Assembly: GCA_902562425.1 (NCBI GenBank)
Contig: CACETF010000003.1
Coordinates: 1-64,000, forward strand
DNA from: Porticoccaceae bacterium
Lineage (GTDB): Bacteria > Pseudomonadota > Gammaproteobacteria > Pseudomonadales > Porticoccaceae
DNA: 64,000 nucleotides
Direction: 5' to 3'
Below the pieces are notes generated by a model. The model saw only the letters and a program-made list of their open reading frames with translations, did not search any database and was not told where the DNA came from. Shown piece after piece: positions 1 to 9,618 of this stretch. Made by a program: the position numbers and the translations under genes. Position 1 is the stretch's first letter. Each line of letters begins with the position of its first letter.

Positions 1-150
1 GGCGGTTTCACGCTCGGGGTTGCAAATAAATTTTTAGAGCCAATTACCGGACCAGTTTTGGCTAATATTTTTGTGCTCATTTTCATAATTTTGTTTATTC
101 AAAAGCGGCCCAGCGGTTTGTTTCCTCAAACAGGAAGGGCAGCGGAATGA
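1..150 (+). CDS. urtB: Urea ABC transporter permease UrtB, C-terminal end (partial)
   Basis: The window opens inside a gene read in frame 1. It encodes about 49 residues ending in a hydrophobic helix (VLANIFVLIFIILFI) and a short basic tail with RPSGLFP, the typical end of branched-chain-amino-acid-type permeases (LivH/UrtB). The TGA stop at 148-150 overlaps the ATG of urtC (ATGA), so the two permeases are translationally coupled. UrtB would be one of the two membrane subunits of the urea importer. The gene start, and presumably urtA for the binding protein, lie upstream of the window. The identity rests on this short C-terminus plus the urtC-urtD-urtE genes that follow. Confidence 0.85.
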   Translation, partial: GGFTLGVANKFLEPITGPVLANIFVLIFIILFIQKRPSGLFPQTGRAAE

Positions 151-1262
151 TTCAGTATTACCGAGATGAAGTTAGAACGGATTATTTACACAAAAATGGA
201 CGTGTGTTTTTAATTGTCCTTTTTGGAGTGGTTATCTATGCATCTTTTTGTAACTTATTTATTCCAGATAATTCAATCTTTTATGTAAGCACATACACAA
301 TAACGTTACTCGGAAAATATTTGTGTTTTGCTTTACTTGCACTCTCGGTGGACGTTGTTTGGGGCTATTGCGGAATATTGAGTCTTGGACACGGAGCCTT
401 TTTTGCTCTCGGCGGATACACCATGGGAATGTATCTTATGCGGCAAATAGGGGAGCGTGGTGTTTATGGTCATCCGGTCTTACCTGATTTTATGGTATTT
501 TTAAATTGGAAAGAGCTTCCTTGGTTCTGGTATGGCTTCGACAGCTTTGGATTTGCAATGCTAATGACCTTGGTTGTACCTTCAGCTTTAGCATTTGTTT
601 TTGGTTGGCTCGCATTCCGATCTCGCGTTACGGGGGTATACTTATCGATCATCACGCAGGCACTGACTTATGCATTGATGCTCGCTTTTTTTCGTAATGA
701 AATGGGATTTGGAGGAAACAATGGACTTACCGACTTCAAAGATATTCTAGGGTTTGATCTTCAGTCAGATAGGACGAGGGTTGCTCTTTTTTGTTTGTCG
801 GCAATTGCGCTTACATTGGCTTATCTCCTGAGTCAGCTAATCCTGCAATCTCGTTATGGGAGAGTGGTGGTAGCCATTAGGGACGTGGAACCCAGAACTA
901 GATCCATTGGCTTTAAGACTGAAAATTACAAGGTTTCCTTATTTGTTTACTCAGCGGCGCTTGCTGCAATTGCTGGTGCGCTTTATGTGCCTCAGGTAGG
1001 TATTATCAATCCTGGCGAATTTTCTCCGTTAAATTCAATAGAAATTGTTGTGTGGGTTTCTGTTGGAGGACGTGCCACTTTATATGGCGCAGTTGTGGGA
1101 GCGATTCTGGTGAACTATGCAAAGACGAAATTCACAGCGGAATTTCCAGATGAATGGCTATATGCGTTAGGACTACTTTTTGTTGGAACGACGATTTTTT
1201 TACCTAAAGGCCTGATGGGCTTTTTCGATGCAAAACAATGGCGAAACCAAATAAGAGGGTAG
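147..1262 (+). CDS. urtC: Urea ABC transporter permease UrtC
   Basis: This 371-residue multi-pass membrane protein belongs to the LivM/UrtC family and has the usual length. Around residues 76-91 it carries the family motif GILSLGHGAFFALGGY. Most of the protein is hydrophobic helices, with a conserved cytoplasmic loop near residues 230-255 (SRYGRVVVAIRDVEPRTRSIG) that contacts the ATPases. With UrtB it forms the inner-membrane channel for urea. The ATG overlaps the urtB stop by three bases. urtD follows after 12 bases, so this lies within one operon. Confidence 0.96.
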   Translation: MIQYYRDEVRTDYLHKNGRVFLIVLFGVVIYASFCNLFIPDNSIFYVSTYTITLLGKYLCFALLALSVDVVWGYCGILSLGHGAFFALGGYTMGMYLMRQIGERGVYGHPVLPDFMVFLNWKELPWFWYGFDSFGFAMLMTLVVPSALAFVFGWLAFRSRVTGVYLSIITQALTYALMLAFFRNEMGFGGNNGLTDFKDILGFDLQSDRTRVALFCLSAIALTLAYLLSQLILQSRYGRVVVAIRDVEPRTRSIGFKTENYKVSLFVYSAALAAIAGALYVPQVGIINPGEFSPLNSIEIVVWVSVGGRATLYGAVVGAILVNYAKTKFTAEFPDEWLYALGLLFVGTTIFLPKGLMGFFDAKQWRNQIRG

Positions 1263-1274
1263 AAAAAAGATAAT

Positions 1275-2117
1275 ATGACCATCTTTAACTTCCCCAAAAT
1301 AGAGCATGTGCGTCGTGCAGTGCCTCCGTTTAGGTCGGCTCGGAATAATAGCGAGTCAGCAGTGGATGTATCTCATAACGTGATCTTGTATGTAGAGTCT
1401 CTGTCGGTAAGCTTTGATGGTTTTAAGGCTCTCGATGACTTGAATTTATACATAAATAACGGTGAACTTCGATGCTTGATTGGCGCAAATGGAGCTGGTA
1501 AAACCACTTTAATGGATGTTATAACTGGAAAAACTCATCCAGACAGAGGGCATATATATTTTGGTCAAACCATTGATCTTCTGGGTAAAACAGAGACTGA
1601 AATAGCGCAGTTGGGAATTGGAAGAAAATTTCAAAAACCTACTGTTTTTGAGAACCAAACGGTATTTTCTAACCTCGAATTGGCGATGAGAGGAGACAAA
1701 GGTATCTTGCATGCCTTATTCTCCAAGTTAAACTCAACCGATTTGGATTGGATAAAGGAAGTTACAGAAATTATTGGACTCGATTCGAAAGAAAATTTGT
1801 TAGCAGGTGCACTATCCCACGGTCAGAAGCAATGGCTCGAGATAGGGATGTTACTTATTGCAGATCCAAGACTTATGCTTATTGATGAACCAGTTGCGGG
1901 AATGACTGCTAGCGAGACTGAGCGGACAGCAGAGCTGCTTATTTCACTTGCGGGAGATCGGACTGTGGTTGTGGTTGAACATGATATGGACTTTGTAAGA
2001 AGTATTGCTCGCACAGTCACGGTGTTGCATCAAGGTTCGGTTATAGCTGAGGGTAGTATGTCGGATATTCAAAATAATCCGGCAGTGGTTGAGGTATATT
2101 TGGGTGAAGAACAGTGA
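1275..2117 (+). CDS. urtD: Urea ABC transporter ATP-binding protein UrtD
   Basis: ABC ATPase of 280 residues, one of two that power urea import. Walker A is GANGAGKTT at residues 70-78, the signature is LSHGQKQ at 180-186 (the atypical form found in UrtD/LivG proteins), and Walker B is LMLIDEP near 200-206. About 35 residues precede the ABC domain; such an N-terminal extension is common in UrtD and separates it from generic LivG. Its end overlaps the urtE start by four bases (GTGA), indicating coupled translation. Confidence 0.96.
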   Translation: MTIFNFPKIEHVRRAVPPFRSARNNSESAVDVSHNVILYVESLSVSFDGFKALDDLNLYINNGELRCLIGANGAGKTTLMDVITGKTHPDRGHIYFGQTIDLLGKTETEIAQLGIGRKFQKPTVFENQTVFSNLELAMRGDKGILHALFSKLNSTDLDWIKEVTEIIGLDSKENLLAGALSHGQKQWLEIGMLLIADPRLMLIDEPVAGMTASETERTAELLISLAGDRTVVVVEHDMDFVRSIARTVTVLHQGSVIAEGSMSDIQNNPAVVEVYLGEEQ

Positions 2118-2809
2118 TCGCCTTGCATGGTGTTAATCAACACTATGGGGGAACTCAGATTCTTTGGGACCTAGATTTAGAGATCGAGGAGGGATCGTGT
2201 GTTTGCGTAATTGGACGTAATGGTGTTGGGAAGACTACTTTGTTGAAGTGTTTGATGGGGTTGTTGCCATTAACTTCCGGGAAAATTAGCGTTTCTCATA
2301 CAGATTTTTCTGGGGAATCTCCTGATAAGCGAGCTAGAGAGGGAATCGGCTACGTGCCTCAAGGCCGTGAAATCTTCCCACTACTGACAGTTGAAGAGAA
2401 CTTGCGCATTGGATTAGGAGCTAGATCGGATAACGCTTCAGTTATCCCTGAGAAGATATTTGAGCTTTTTCCGGTACTGCATGAAATGCTGATACGCAGG
2501 GGTGGTGACCTATCAGGAGGGCAACAGCAGCAACTTGCAATTGCTCGAGCTCTGGTAATTGACCCCAAGATTCTCATCCTAGACGAACCTAATGAGGGTA
2601 TACAACCGAATATAGTAGCCGAAATTGGACGAGTCATAACATATTTGAATAAGACTGAGGGAATAACAGTTCTTCTAGTAGAGCAGAAAATCTCTTTTGC
2701 TAGAAAAGTTGGTAAAGAGTTCCGTTTGATGGAAAAAGGTCGGATTGTGGCATCGGGTCGAATGGCGGAGTTAAGTGATGATTTAATCTCACAACATTTG
2801 GCGGTCTAA
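2114..2809 (+). CDS. urtE: Urea ABC transporter ATP-binding protein UrtE
   Basis: ABC ATPase of 231 residues (LivF/UrtE type), the second nucleotide-binding subunit of the urea importer. Walker A GRNGVGKTT is at residues 34-42, signature LSGGQ at 133-137 and Walker B LILDEP near 154-159. The start is GTG at 2114, inside the urtD stop. The transporter block ends here, and 41 bases separate it from the next gene, which has its own strong ribosome-binding site. A transporter-urease supraoperon is therefore possible but not proven. Confidence 0.96.
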   Translation: MIALHGVNQHYGGTQILWDLDLEIEEGSCVCVIGRNGVGKTTLLKCLMGLLPLTSGKISVSHTDFSGESPDKRAREGIGYVPQGREIFPLLTVEENLRIGLGARSDNASVIPEKIFELFPVLHEMLIRRGGDLSGGQQQQLAIARALVIDPKILILDEPNEGIQPNIVAEIGRVITYLNKTEGITVLLVEQKISFARKVGKEFRLMEKGRIVASGRMAELSDDLISQHLAV

Positions 2810-2850
2810 ATTAAATAAAATACCTAATCTTTAAAGGGAGGACATTAAAA

Positions 2851-3105
2851 ATGACTTGTAATAATCTTGTCAGGTCGATAGTTTTGGTGATGGTCGTATC
2901 GGGTAGTGGGACTATATTAGCTCACGACGGGATTCATACATGGAACAATATGAGTGTTGGCGTCCATTTTCTCTTCGATTTTCTGCACTTGAGGGAGATA
3001 CTGATTGTTGGTTTAACTGCTATCTGGGCAGCGCTTATGCACTCGACTATACGACAACGTGCGTTTCAGTGCCTCAAATTAGACAAGTGCTTTTATGTTG
3101 ACTGA
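2851..3105 (+). CDS. Small exported or membrane protein of unknown function between urtE and ureD
   Basis: This 84-residue protein is not one I can assign to a family. It starts at ATG with a strong GGGAGG ribosome-binding site nine bases upstream. Residues 1-24 look like a signal peptide ending ..TILA, followed by HDGIHTW, a further His-containing amphipathic stretch (VHFLFDFLH, about residues 38-46), a hydrophobic helix near 48-63 and a basic, Cys-containing tail. Its last 11 bases overlap ureD, so it is translated with the urease genes. The AH-G start and following helix loosely recall the N-terminus of HupE/UreJ nickel permeases, but it is far too short to be one. A role in nickel or urea handling is only a guess from context. 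Confidence 0.7.
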   Translation: MTCNNLVRSIVLVMVVSGSGTILAHDGIHTWNNMSVGVHFLFDFLHLREILIVGLTAIWAALMHSTIRQRAFQCLKLDKCFYVD

Positions 3106-3970
3106 ATTAGAGCGCTGCTCTTCAGATGGCTCAAAAATATGGCCGGCATATTTAGGTCTCACCTTTGACATGCCAGGCAAGAAGACTCGTTTGATCAAGA
3201 GTGTGCACAAGGGCCCCCTTTACGTGCAGAAATTGTTTTATCCGGAGGGTTTAGAGCATGCACATGTCTACCTGTTGCATCCCCCGGGTGGAATTGTTTC
3301 TGGCGATCATCTTAGAGTAAGTGTTAATGTCGGAGAGAACGCGGGAGTCTTTTTAACTACACCCGGAGCCTCCAGGATATATAGGGCTCGTAAGGATGTA
3401 TCGGTTCAGCGAGTAGAATTTGACTTGAACATTGGAGCTAACGCCATGGTGGAGTGGTTCCCATCAGAAACGATTGTTTTTAGCGGTGCGTGTTCACAAA
3501 TTTCAACCAAAATAAATTTGTCAGAAGGGAGTTGTTTCGCAGGTTGGGATATATGCTCACTGGGCATGCCTGCCTCTTTTTCAGGTTTTGACTTCGGAAG
3601 TTTTGAACAAAAATATATTCTCCAGAAGGATGGCATGCCTGTTTATGTGGATCGACTCGAGTTGTGTGATCAGGAAAACTCACTTCTTTCAAAGCTTGCG
3701 GGGTTGCAAGGCTTCATGGTGTCGGGATTCCTCATACTCGGACCTTTTGTTGATGGTGCGGATTCTTTAGTATCAAGGATGCGTGAGATTGAATTTAGGG
3801 CTAAATCTCTCCATTTAATGTCTATATCGCGGGTTGGAAATTTTCTAATCGGACGCTACTTAGGAAACAGTGCGGAGCATGCTAAAAAAATATTTGTGAA
3901 CTGGTGGAAGTTAGCAAGGCCAATTCTAATGCTACGCGAATTTTGTGAACCACGAATTTGGCTAACCTAA
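3095..3970 (+). CDS. ureD: Urease accessory protein UreD (UreH)
   Basis: UreD, 291 residues, binds the urease apoenzyme first and recruits UreF and UreG for nickel insertion in the cytoplasm. Family features visible are the early [20 protein letters not shown] stretch, [10 protein letters not shown] (around residues 61-70) and [10 protein letters not shown]. The ATG lies inside the end of the upstream small gene (11-base overlap), so translation is probably coupled. ureA follows after 25 bases. Length and order (ureD before ureA) match the usual proteobacterial urease operon. Confidence 0.95.
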   Translation: MLTELERCSSDGSKIWPAYLGLTFDMPGKKTRLIKSVHKGPLYVQKLFYPEGLEHAHVYLLHPPGGIVSGDHLRVSVNVGENAGVFLTTPGASRIYRARKDVSVQRVEFDLNIGANAMVEWFPSETIVFSGACSQISTKINLSEGSCFAGWDICSLGMPASFSGFDFGSFEQKYILQKDGMPVYVDRLELCDQENSLLSKLAGLQGFMVSGFLILGPFVDGADSLVSRMREIEFRAKSLHLMSISRVGNFLIGRYLGNSAEHAKKIFVNWWKLARPILMLREFCEPRIWLT

Positions 3971-3995
3971 ATACCCCAGAAGGAGTGAGACTATA

Positions 3996-4298
3996 ATGGA
4001 ATTACTGCCCAGAGAAAAGGATAAATTAATCACTTTCACCGCGGCCCTTCTCGCTGAGAGAAGGCTCGGTCGCGGATTAAAACTTAACTATCCCGAGGCT
4101 GTTGCTTATATTTCTATGGCAATTGTTGAGGGAGCTAGGGATGGGAAGTCCGTTGCTCAGTTGATGAGTGATGGAAAGAATATTTTAAGAAGTGACCAGG
4201 TGATGGATGGTGTAGCGGAACTTGTTTCAGAAGTCCAAGTAGAGGCAACATTTCCAGATGGCACAAAGTTAGTCACGGTGCATGACCCTATAAATTAG
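3996..4298 (+). CDS. ureA: Urease gamma subunit UreA
   Basis: The 100-residue gamma subunit is one of the three structural subunits of urease. The sequence follows the family throughout: [11 protein letters not shown] at the start, a long helix with [17 protein letters not shown], then [13 protein letters not shown] and a C-terminal VTVHDPI. AAGGAG lies upstream of the ATG. Separate ureA and ureB genes, rather than a fused UreAB, are the normal arrangement in most bacteria outside Helicobacter. Confidence 0.98.
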   Translation: MELLPREKDKLITFTAALLAERRLGRGLKLNYPEAVAYISMAIVEGARDGKSVAQLMSDGKNILRSDQVMDGVAELVSEVQVEATFPDGTKLVTVHDPIN

Positions 4299-4317
4299 AA
4301 CCGATGAGGTAATTGAT

Positions 4318-4641
4318 ATGATTCCTGGTGAAGTTTTTGTAAGCAGCGGCTCTATTCTGATAAATCAAAATAGGGACACAATTAAATTAGAGGTGGCTAA
4401 TGTAGGAGATCGACCGGTTCAGGTTGGCTCGCACTATCATTTTTATGAGGTGAACCCCGCACTAAAGTTTGATCGAATCAGAGCGCGCGGCTTTCGTTTG
4501 AATATCGCGTCGGGCACTGCGGTTCGGTTCGAACCAGGACAGATTAGGGAAATTGAACTTGTTTCTCTTGCTGGAACGCGAAATGTTTTCGGGTTCCGAG
4601 GAGAGATTATGGGTTCTCTAGAGGAGGTTGAAAATGACTAA
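4318..4641 (+). CDS. ureB: Urease beta subunit UreB
   Basis: The 107-residue beta subunit of urease forms the trimer scaffold with UreA and UreC. It opens with the typical [13 protein letters not shown] and carries [25 protein letters not shown] and [10 protein letters not shown], all conserved in UreB. The last eight bases overlap the start of ureC, and the GAGGAG ribosome-binding site of ureC lies inside its final codons. Confidence 0.98.
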   Translation: MIPGEVFVSSGSILINQNRDTIKLEVANVGDRPVQVGSHYHFYEVNPALKFDRIRARGFRLNIASGTAVRFEPGQIREIELVSLAGTRNVFGFRGEIMGSLEEVEND

Positions 4642-6337
4642 TATTGATCGCAAGGCCTATGCTTCCATGTTTGGTCCCACAAAGGGTGATCGAGTTCGTT
4701 TGGGAGACACAGAGCTTATTATTGAGGTAGAGGATGACTTTACTTGCTACGGAGAGGAGGTAAAGTTCGGTGGGGGAAAAGTTATTCGAGACGGCATGGG
4801 GCAAGGCCAACACAGTTGCAGTGAGTCTGTCGATGTTGTAATAACAAATGCTCTGATTTTAGATCACTGGGGTATTGTTAAGGCGGATGTCGGCATAAAT
4901 CATGGTAGAATCGCTGCCATAGGAAAAGCGGGTAATCCAGATATCCAGGATAACGTGTCGGTCATTATTGGGCCTGGCACTGAAGTTATAGCAGGAGAGG
5001 GTTTGATTTTGACTCCTGGCGGCGTTGATGCACATATCCACTTTATTTGTCCGCAACAAATTGAGGAGGCTCTTATGACCGGTATTACTACCATGATTGG
5101 TGGTGGAACAGGGCCGGCCACAGGAACCAATGCTACAACGTGTACACCTGGACCTTGGAATATTGGCAAGATGTTACAAGCTACTGACGATATGCCAATG
5201 AATTTAGGATTTTTGGGAAAAGGTAACGCTAGCACACCCATTGCGCTGGAGGAGCAGCTCTTGGCTGGAGCATGTGGTCTAAAATTACATGAGGACTGGG
5301 GCACTACGCCGGCATCCATTGACAATTGTCTCAGTGTGGCGGAAACAAATGATGTACAGGTTGCTATACATACTGATACCCTAAATGAGTCGGGATTTGT
5401 CGATGACACCATCGCGGCTTTTAAGGGACGGGCAATTCACACCTATCATACAGAGGGTGCCGGCGGCGGACATGCTCCTGATATTATTCGAGCTTGTGCG
5501 GAGTTGAATGTTTTACCCTCATCCACTAATCCCACGCGTCCATACACTGTAAACACTATTGACGAGCATCTGGACATGTTGATGGTGTGTCATCATTTAG
5601 ACTCGTCCATTCCTGAGGACATAGCATTTGCGGACTCGCGAATCCGTAAAGAGACAATAGCGGCAGAGGATATTTTTCATGATCTTGGAGCTTTCAGTAT
5701 GATTGCTTCGGATTCTCAAGCAATGGGTCGAGTAGGAGAGGTGATTACACGCACTTGGCAAACGGCTCATAAAATGAAGGTCCAGCGGGGGCCTTTAGAT
5801 CAAGATAATGAAAAAATGGATAATTTTCGAGCCAAGCGTTACATTGCAAAATATGCTATCAATCCGGCCATAACTCATGGTATTGATGATGAGATCGGTT
5901 CTATCGAAGTCGGGAAGCTCGCAGATCTTGTACTATGGAAACCGGCTTTTTTTGGGACTAAGCCCACACTGATTATTAAAGGTGGGATAATTGCTGCGGC
6001 TCCTATGGGTGATCCAAATGCATCAATCCCAACACCGCAGCCAGTGCATTTCAGAAAGATGTTTGGGAGTTATGGGAAGGCTCCGTCGCAAACATGTGTT
6101 ACTTTCACTTCAAAAATGGCCGTTGAGGACGGTCTTGCAAAAAAGTTAGATCTTTCTCGCCGGCTCGTGGCATGCAGGAACACTCGATCAATTACCAAGC
6201 GAAACATGATTCATAACGCATGGATGCCTAAGGTCACCGTGGATCCTCAGACTTACGAAGTTCATGCGGATGGATTATTAATGACCTGCGAGCCGGCAAA
6301 AGTACTCCCGCTGGCACAACTTTACAACTTATTTTAG
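4634..6337 (+). CDS. ureC: Urease alpha subunit UreC (catalytic)
   Basis: The catalytic subunit hydrolyses urea to ammonia and carbamate at a di-nickel centre. Counting from the ATG at 4634 gives 567 residues, and every active-site residue falls on the standard Klebsiella numbering: His134 and His136 (HIH), carbamylated Lys217 with His219 (LKLHEDWG), His246, His272, flap Cys319-His320 (MVCHH) and Asp360. A TTG at 4628 could extend the frame by two codons, but GAGGAG at 4621-4626 is well placed for the ATG and the family starts MTNIDR-like. The enzyme should be active if nickel is loaded by UreDEFG. Confidence 0.99.
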   Translation: MTNIDRKAYASMFGPTKGDRVRLGDTELIIEVEDDFTCYGEEVKFGGGKVIRDGMGQGQHSCSESVDVVITNALILDHWGIVKADVGINHGRIAAIGKAGNPDIQDNVSVIIGPGTEVIAGEGLILTPGGVDAHIHFICPQQIEEALMTGITTMIGGGTGPATGTNATTCTPGPWNIGKMLQATDDMPMNLGFLGKGNASTPIALEEQLLAGACGLKLHEDWGTTPASIDNCLSVAETNDVQVAIHTDTLNESGFVDDTIAAFKGRAIHTYHTEGAGGGHAPDIIRACAELNVLPSSTNPTRPYTVNTIDEHLDMLMVCHHLDSSIPEDIAFADSRIRKETIAAEDIFHDLGAFSMIASDSQAMGRVGEVITRTWQTAHKMKVQRGPLDQDNEKMDNFRAKRYIAKYAINPAITHGIDDEIGSIEVGKLADLVLWKPAFFGTKPTLIIKGGIIAAAPMGDPNASIPTPQPVHFRKMFGSYGKAPSQTCVTFTSKMAVEDGLAKKLDLSRRLVACRNTRSITKRNMIHNAWMPKVTVDPQTYEVHADGLLMTCEPAKVLPLAQLYNLF

Positions 6338-6350
6338 TTCTCGAACCTCG

Positions 6351-6803
6351 ATGTTAGAAATATACCAACGACTGTCATCTGCAACGGGGCTCGATATTTA
6401 TGGGGAGGTAGAACTTTGTCATTTGCAGCGAGAAAAGGGTCGGTTTAAAACGGCCATTTTCACAGGAGAGGCAGTTGGATTTTTTTTGGAGCGAGGGAAC
6501 GTACTCAAGGTCGGTGATGCATTGATTAGTAGGTGCGGGAGGGTTCTTTTAGTAACCGCAAAAAAAGAGGATGTGGTTAGAGCTTCGACGGACGATTGGA
6601 GTCAGTTTAGCAAGGCTTGCTACCATCTTGGGAACAGGCATGTGAAAGTTCAAATAGGCGAAAAGTGGCTAAGGATATTGCCCGATCATGTTCTTGAGGA
6701 AATGCTCACAAGGTTGAACATGACTTTGAAACACGAAAAATCGGCTTTTGTTCCAGAACAAGGCGCGTACAAACACGTAAAAAATCATGAACGCATTATC
6801 TGA
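6351..6803 (+). CDS. ureE: Urease nickel metallochaperone UreE
   Basis: UreE delivers nickel to the UreDFG complex. At 150 residues it has the N-terminal substrate-recognition domain and the C-terminal metal-binding domain. The latter carries YHLGNRHVKVQI and LPDHVLEEML, whose His is the conserved dimer-interface nickel ligand. The C-terminus has only scattered His (KHVKNHE) and no polyhistidine tail as in Klebsiella, so this is the non-storage type. It ends 17 bases inside ureF, a coupled arrangement. Confidence 0.95.
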   Translation: MLEIYQRLSSATGLDIYGEVELCHLQREKGRFKTAIFTGEAVGFFLERGNVLKVGDALISRCGRVLLVTAKKEDVVRASTDDWSQFSKACYHLGNRHVKVQIGEKWLRILPDHVLEEMLTRLNMTLKHEKSAFVPEQGAYKHVKNHERII

Positions 6804-7461
6804 TCTGGGATTACTGCGAATACTCCAACTCAGCAGTTCCGCTTTGCCAGTCGGCGGATACTCCTTTTCACAAGGTCTTGAATTTGCGATAGAGAAACAT
6901 TGGTTGAGAGATTCTTCTGATGTCCGCGATTGGATCGCAACTGTATTAAAGCATGCCATAGCGAAGACTGATTTACCATTACTGATTCGTCTTGTTGAAG
7001 CGTTTAAAACTCATGATTTCAAGGGCGTGAGGTATTGGAATTTGCATGTGCTAGCTTGTCGTGAGACGCTGGAATTACGCGAAGCAGAAATAGCGACAGG
7101 AAAAGCGCTTGTTAAACTACTCAAAGGCATAAAGGTTTGTCAGGGTACTGTTCTAAAAGAATCTCTGACTTTTGTAGCAGCTTATGCATTCGCGGTTTCT
7201 TTTTGGAAGATTGATGTAAGAGTAGCTTGCCATGGGTTCGTGTGGTCTTGGATGGAAAATCAAGTAGCTGCAGCCACAAAATTACTTCCACTTGGACAAA
7301 GTGTAGCGCAACGTATATTGGATGATTTGATTGGTATGATTCCGGGTGCAGTGAGCGCCTCTCAGTCTGCAAGTGATGCAGAAATCGGGAGTTCTCTGCC
7401 TGGACTAGCGATGGCAAGTGCTTTACATGAAACGCAATACACTCGGTTATTTAGATCTTAA
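6787..7461 (+). CDS. ureF: Urease accessory protein UreF
   Basis: UreF, 224 residues, bridges UreD and UreG in the urease activation complex and helps control GTP-dependent nickel transfer. It is mostly helical and has the N-terminal family signature [20 protein letters not shown] followed by QGLE (about residues 9-32). The start overlaps the end of ureE by 17 bases, and ureG begins 11 bases after its stop. Length and order are normal. Confidence 0.95.
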   Translation: MNALSDLGLLRILQLSSSALPVGGYSFSQGLEFAIEKHWLRDSSDVRDWIATVLKHAIAKTDLPLLIRLVEAFKTHDFKGVRYWNLHVLACRETLELREAEIATGKALVKLLKGIKVCQGTVLKESLTFVAAYAFAVSFWKIDVRVACHGFVWSWMENQVAAATKLLPLGQSVAQRILDDLIGMIPGAVSASQSASDAEIGSSLPGLAMASALHETQYTRLFRS

Positions 7462-7471
7462 AGGAGTCAAT

Positions 7472-8089
7472 ATGGAAGATAAACAAACTTTGCGAGTCGG
7501 TGTCGGAGGGCCGGTAGGGTCGGGAAAAACTGCGCTCCTAAGGGCACTTTGTATGAATTTGCGCTCTCAATATGAGATCGCAGTCGTGACAAATGATATC
7601 TACACTAAGGAGGACGCTGATTTTCTCACTAAGCATGAAGCACTTAGTGCAGACAGGATTTTAGGAGTAGAAACAGGGGGCTGTCCTCATACTGCAATCC
7701 GAGAAGATGCGTCTATGAACCTTGCGGCTGTTGAGTTACTGGGAGTTCGTCATAAAAGTTTGGATATAATTTTTATTGAAAGTGGTGGTGACAATTTGAG
7801 TGCTACTTTTTCTCCAGAATTATCTGATTTGACTTTATATGTAATTGACGTATCAGCCGGCGATAAAATACCAAGAAAGGGTGGTCCTGGAATTACAAAA
7901 TCAGATTTACTAATAATAAACAAAACTGATCTCGCGCCCTATGTAGGCGCATCCCTGGATGTTATGGATCGGGACGCGAAGCGAATGAGGAATGCAGAAC
8001 CATTTGTCTTTTCTAATTTAAAAAGCGGAGAAGGGCTTCCAGAAATTATAAATTTTATTATCAATGAGGGGATGTTGGTAAAAGAATGA
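7472..8089 (+). CDS. ureG: Urease accessory GTPase UreG
   Basis: This SIMIBI-class GTPase drives nickel delivery to urease. From the ATG at 7472 it is 205 residues, with the P-loop GGPVGSGKT at 12-20, the nickel-binding Cys-Pro-His at 71-73 and the base-recognition motif NKTDLA. The frame is open upstream to 7418, but AAGGAG at 7461-7466, five bases before this ATG, and the family length favour the start given. It closes the urease operon. The next gene is convergent after 44 bases, and no clear terminator hairpin is visible. Confidence 0.97.
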   Translation: MEDKQTLRVGVGGPVGSGKTALLRALCMNLRSQYEIAVVTNDIYTKEDADFLTKHEALSADRILGVETGGCPHTAIREDASMNLAAVELLGVRHKSLDIIFIESGGDNLSATFSPELSDLTLYVIDVSAGDKIPRKGGPGITKSDLLIINKTDLAPYVGASLDVMDRDAKRMRNAEPFVFSNLKSGEGLPEIINFIINEGMLVKE

Positions 8090-8133
8090 CGGTTGATGCT
8101 TCTGTTTCATTAAAACCCTTTTCAAATTTATAT

Positions 8134-9618
8134 TTAGCCTGTTCTAGGTAACGTCAAGTGGAATGTTGTACCAGCCGCATTATTTGATGTAACAGTAATC
8201 TGACCATGGTGCTGATTAACTACGATAAACTTGGTGAATGAAAGACGGTTTTCGGGCAGATACTTATCTGTGGGAGGCGCATGATCTGTGTATGGCTCGA
8301 ATATTAACCGTTGCTCTTCCAAACTCATAGAAGATCCATTGTGATTGACTTGGATAATGATGCTTTCTTCGTCAGAAAAAACCCGAATATTAATTTGCGG
8401 TGTATGGTCATCTTCATCTATCTCCCCTAGCTGCTGACAGGAATGTCGAAACAAACTTAGGAAAACTTGTTGTAGCTCTGTTACGTGACATCGTATCTGA
8501 AGGGTGTTATCTTCATAGTCACAAGCGACATCGATATCTCGGAATCTTAACCCAGAGTTCACTGAGAGTAGACTCACGGCAAGGTCAAGACTGTGGTCGA
8601 TTATTGTATTCATTTGTTCAATCGACTTTTTATTCCCTTTTGTGTTAGAGAAAGAGAGTAAATTTTCTACAACATTTTTGGATTGCTGACCACGAATGAG
8701 TGCGTTTTCTATGAGTTCGTTGAGCCAAATCGTATCCAGCAATTCTTCGGATAAAGCTTGTCGGACTGAATGTAAATCCTTCAGAGTAGCGTTAAGAGGT
8801 AAATTAATATCCTGTGCCATCACGGCGGCCATTTCCCCCACAGATGACATTTTGTCTCTCTGAAGAATAAGATTGTTTGCATTTACTTGTTCAGTCACGT
8901 CATCAATAAGGATAACTGCGCCGGTTTCCTGTCGCTCTTGAAGCGGATAGATTGTGACATTATAGTACTTGTGATCTTTTCGATACGATTTAAACGAAAG
9001 GATTTTTTTTTCCGTACGCGCCTGAGTAACTTGGTCTTTTGATAGTGTGATTTGAGGATATCGTTCCCAAAGGTTCTGTCCCTTTATTTCACTTCTCTTG
9101 AATCCGCTTACTTTTTCAGCTTCAAGGTTCCATTGTGTGACTATATTTTTTTCATCCAGCCCCACCAGCATGAACGGCATGTAGTGTAAAATACTTCCAA
9201 TGTATGCCTCTGAACTTGCAAGTCGTTTAGTTGTAGTAAGATGTTCTTTAATTTCTTCCGCAAGTGCTAAATTGCTATTTTGTAGTAGCTGATTTGAATG
9301 GTTTAAGTTTGAAGTGCGTTCTTCGACTCGTTCTTCAAGTTGTCTGCGGATTGCTTCTAATTCTTTGTTATAGCGGTTGACTTGCCTTTGGCTTAAAAAT
9401 AATCGCAAAGCGGTCAGAGATAAAGCGATAATTAAAATGCTGCTCGAAAAATTTGCAACATACTGCCAGTTCGTGCTGCTATCCTCATTTCGAAAGGCCC
9501 AAAATATATCTGCCGATGCGATCTGGGATAACGTCAATCCCAGAATTATTATGGCCCCTCTGAAGACGCTAATAATTTCTATTTGTCTCTTTTTGAGAAC
9601 TGCATTGCACTTGTTCAT
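8134..9618 (-). CDS. Membrane PAS sensor histidine-kinase homologue, probably catalytically dead
   Basis: The protein has 494 residues: two membrane helices (about 20-38 and 57-75), a coiled coil (about 77-130), a PAS-like domain (about 137-245), then a DHp and HATPase-like region. The DHp motif reads GEMAAVMAQDINLPLN, with Gln269 where the phospho-accepting His belongs. The N-box (382-395, QQVFLSLFRHSC) lacks its Asn, the G1 box is NHNGSSM at 425-431 instead of D-x-G-x-G, and no G2 glycine motif is visible near 454-465, though EPY (441-443) and a GTTFHLTLP end survive. It lies downstream of selO on the same strand with no response regulator nearby. A pseudokinase or signal-binding scaffold role is inferred. 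Confidence 0.85.
   Translation of the reverse strand: MNKCNAVLKKRQIEIISVFRGAIIILGLTLSQIASADIFWAFRNEDSSTNWQYVANFSSSILIIALSLTALRLFLSQRQVNRYNKELEAIRRQLEERVEERTSNLNHSNQLLQNSNLALAEEIKEHLTTTKRLASSEAYIGSILHYMPFMLVGLDEKNIVTQWNLEAEKVSGFKRSEIKGQNLWERYPQITLSKDQVTQARTEKKILSFKSYRKDHKYYNVTIYPLQERQETGAVILIDDVTEQVNANNLILQRDKMSSVGEMAAVMAQDINLPLNATLKDLHSVRQALSEELLDTIWLNELIENALIRGQQSKNVVENLLSFSNTKGNKKSIEQMNTIIDHSLDLAVSLLSVNSGLRFRDIDVACDYEDNTLQIRCHVTELQQVFLSLFRHSCQQLGEIDEDDHTPQINIRVFSDEESIIIQVNHNGSSMSLEEQRLIFEPYTDHAPPTDKYLPENRLSFTKFIVVNQHHGQITVTSNNAAGTTFHLTLPRTG

Noticed and set aside
4900-5412. 170-codon open frame on the minus strand inside ureC
   Set aside because: It lies wholly antisense to the conserved catalytic subunit and has low-complexity Ser/Pro/Val composition. 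Shadow of ureC codon use.
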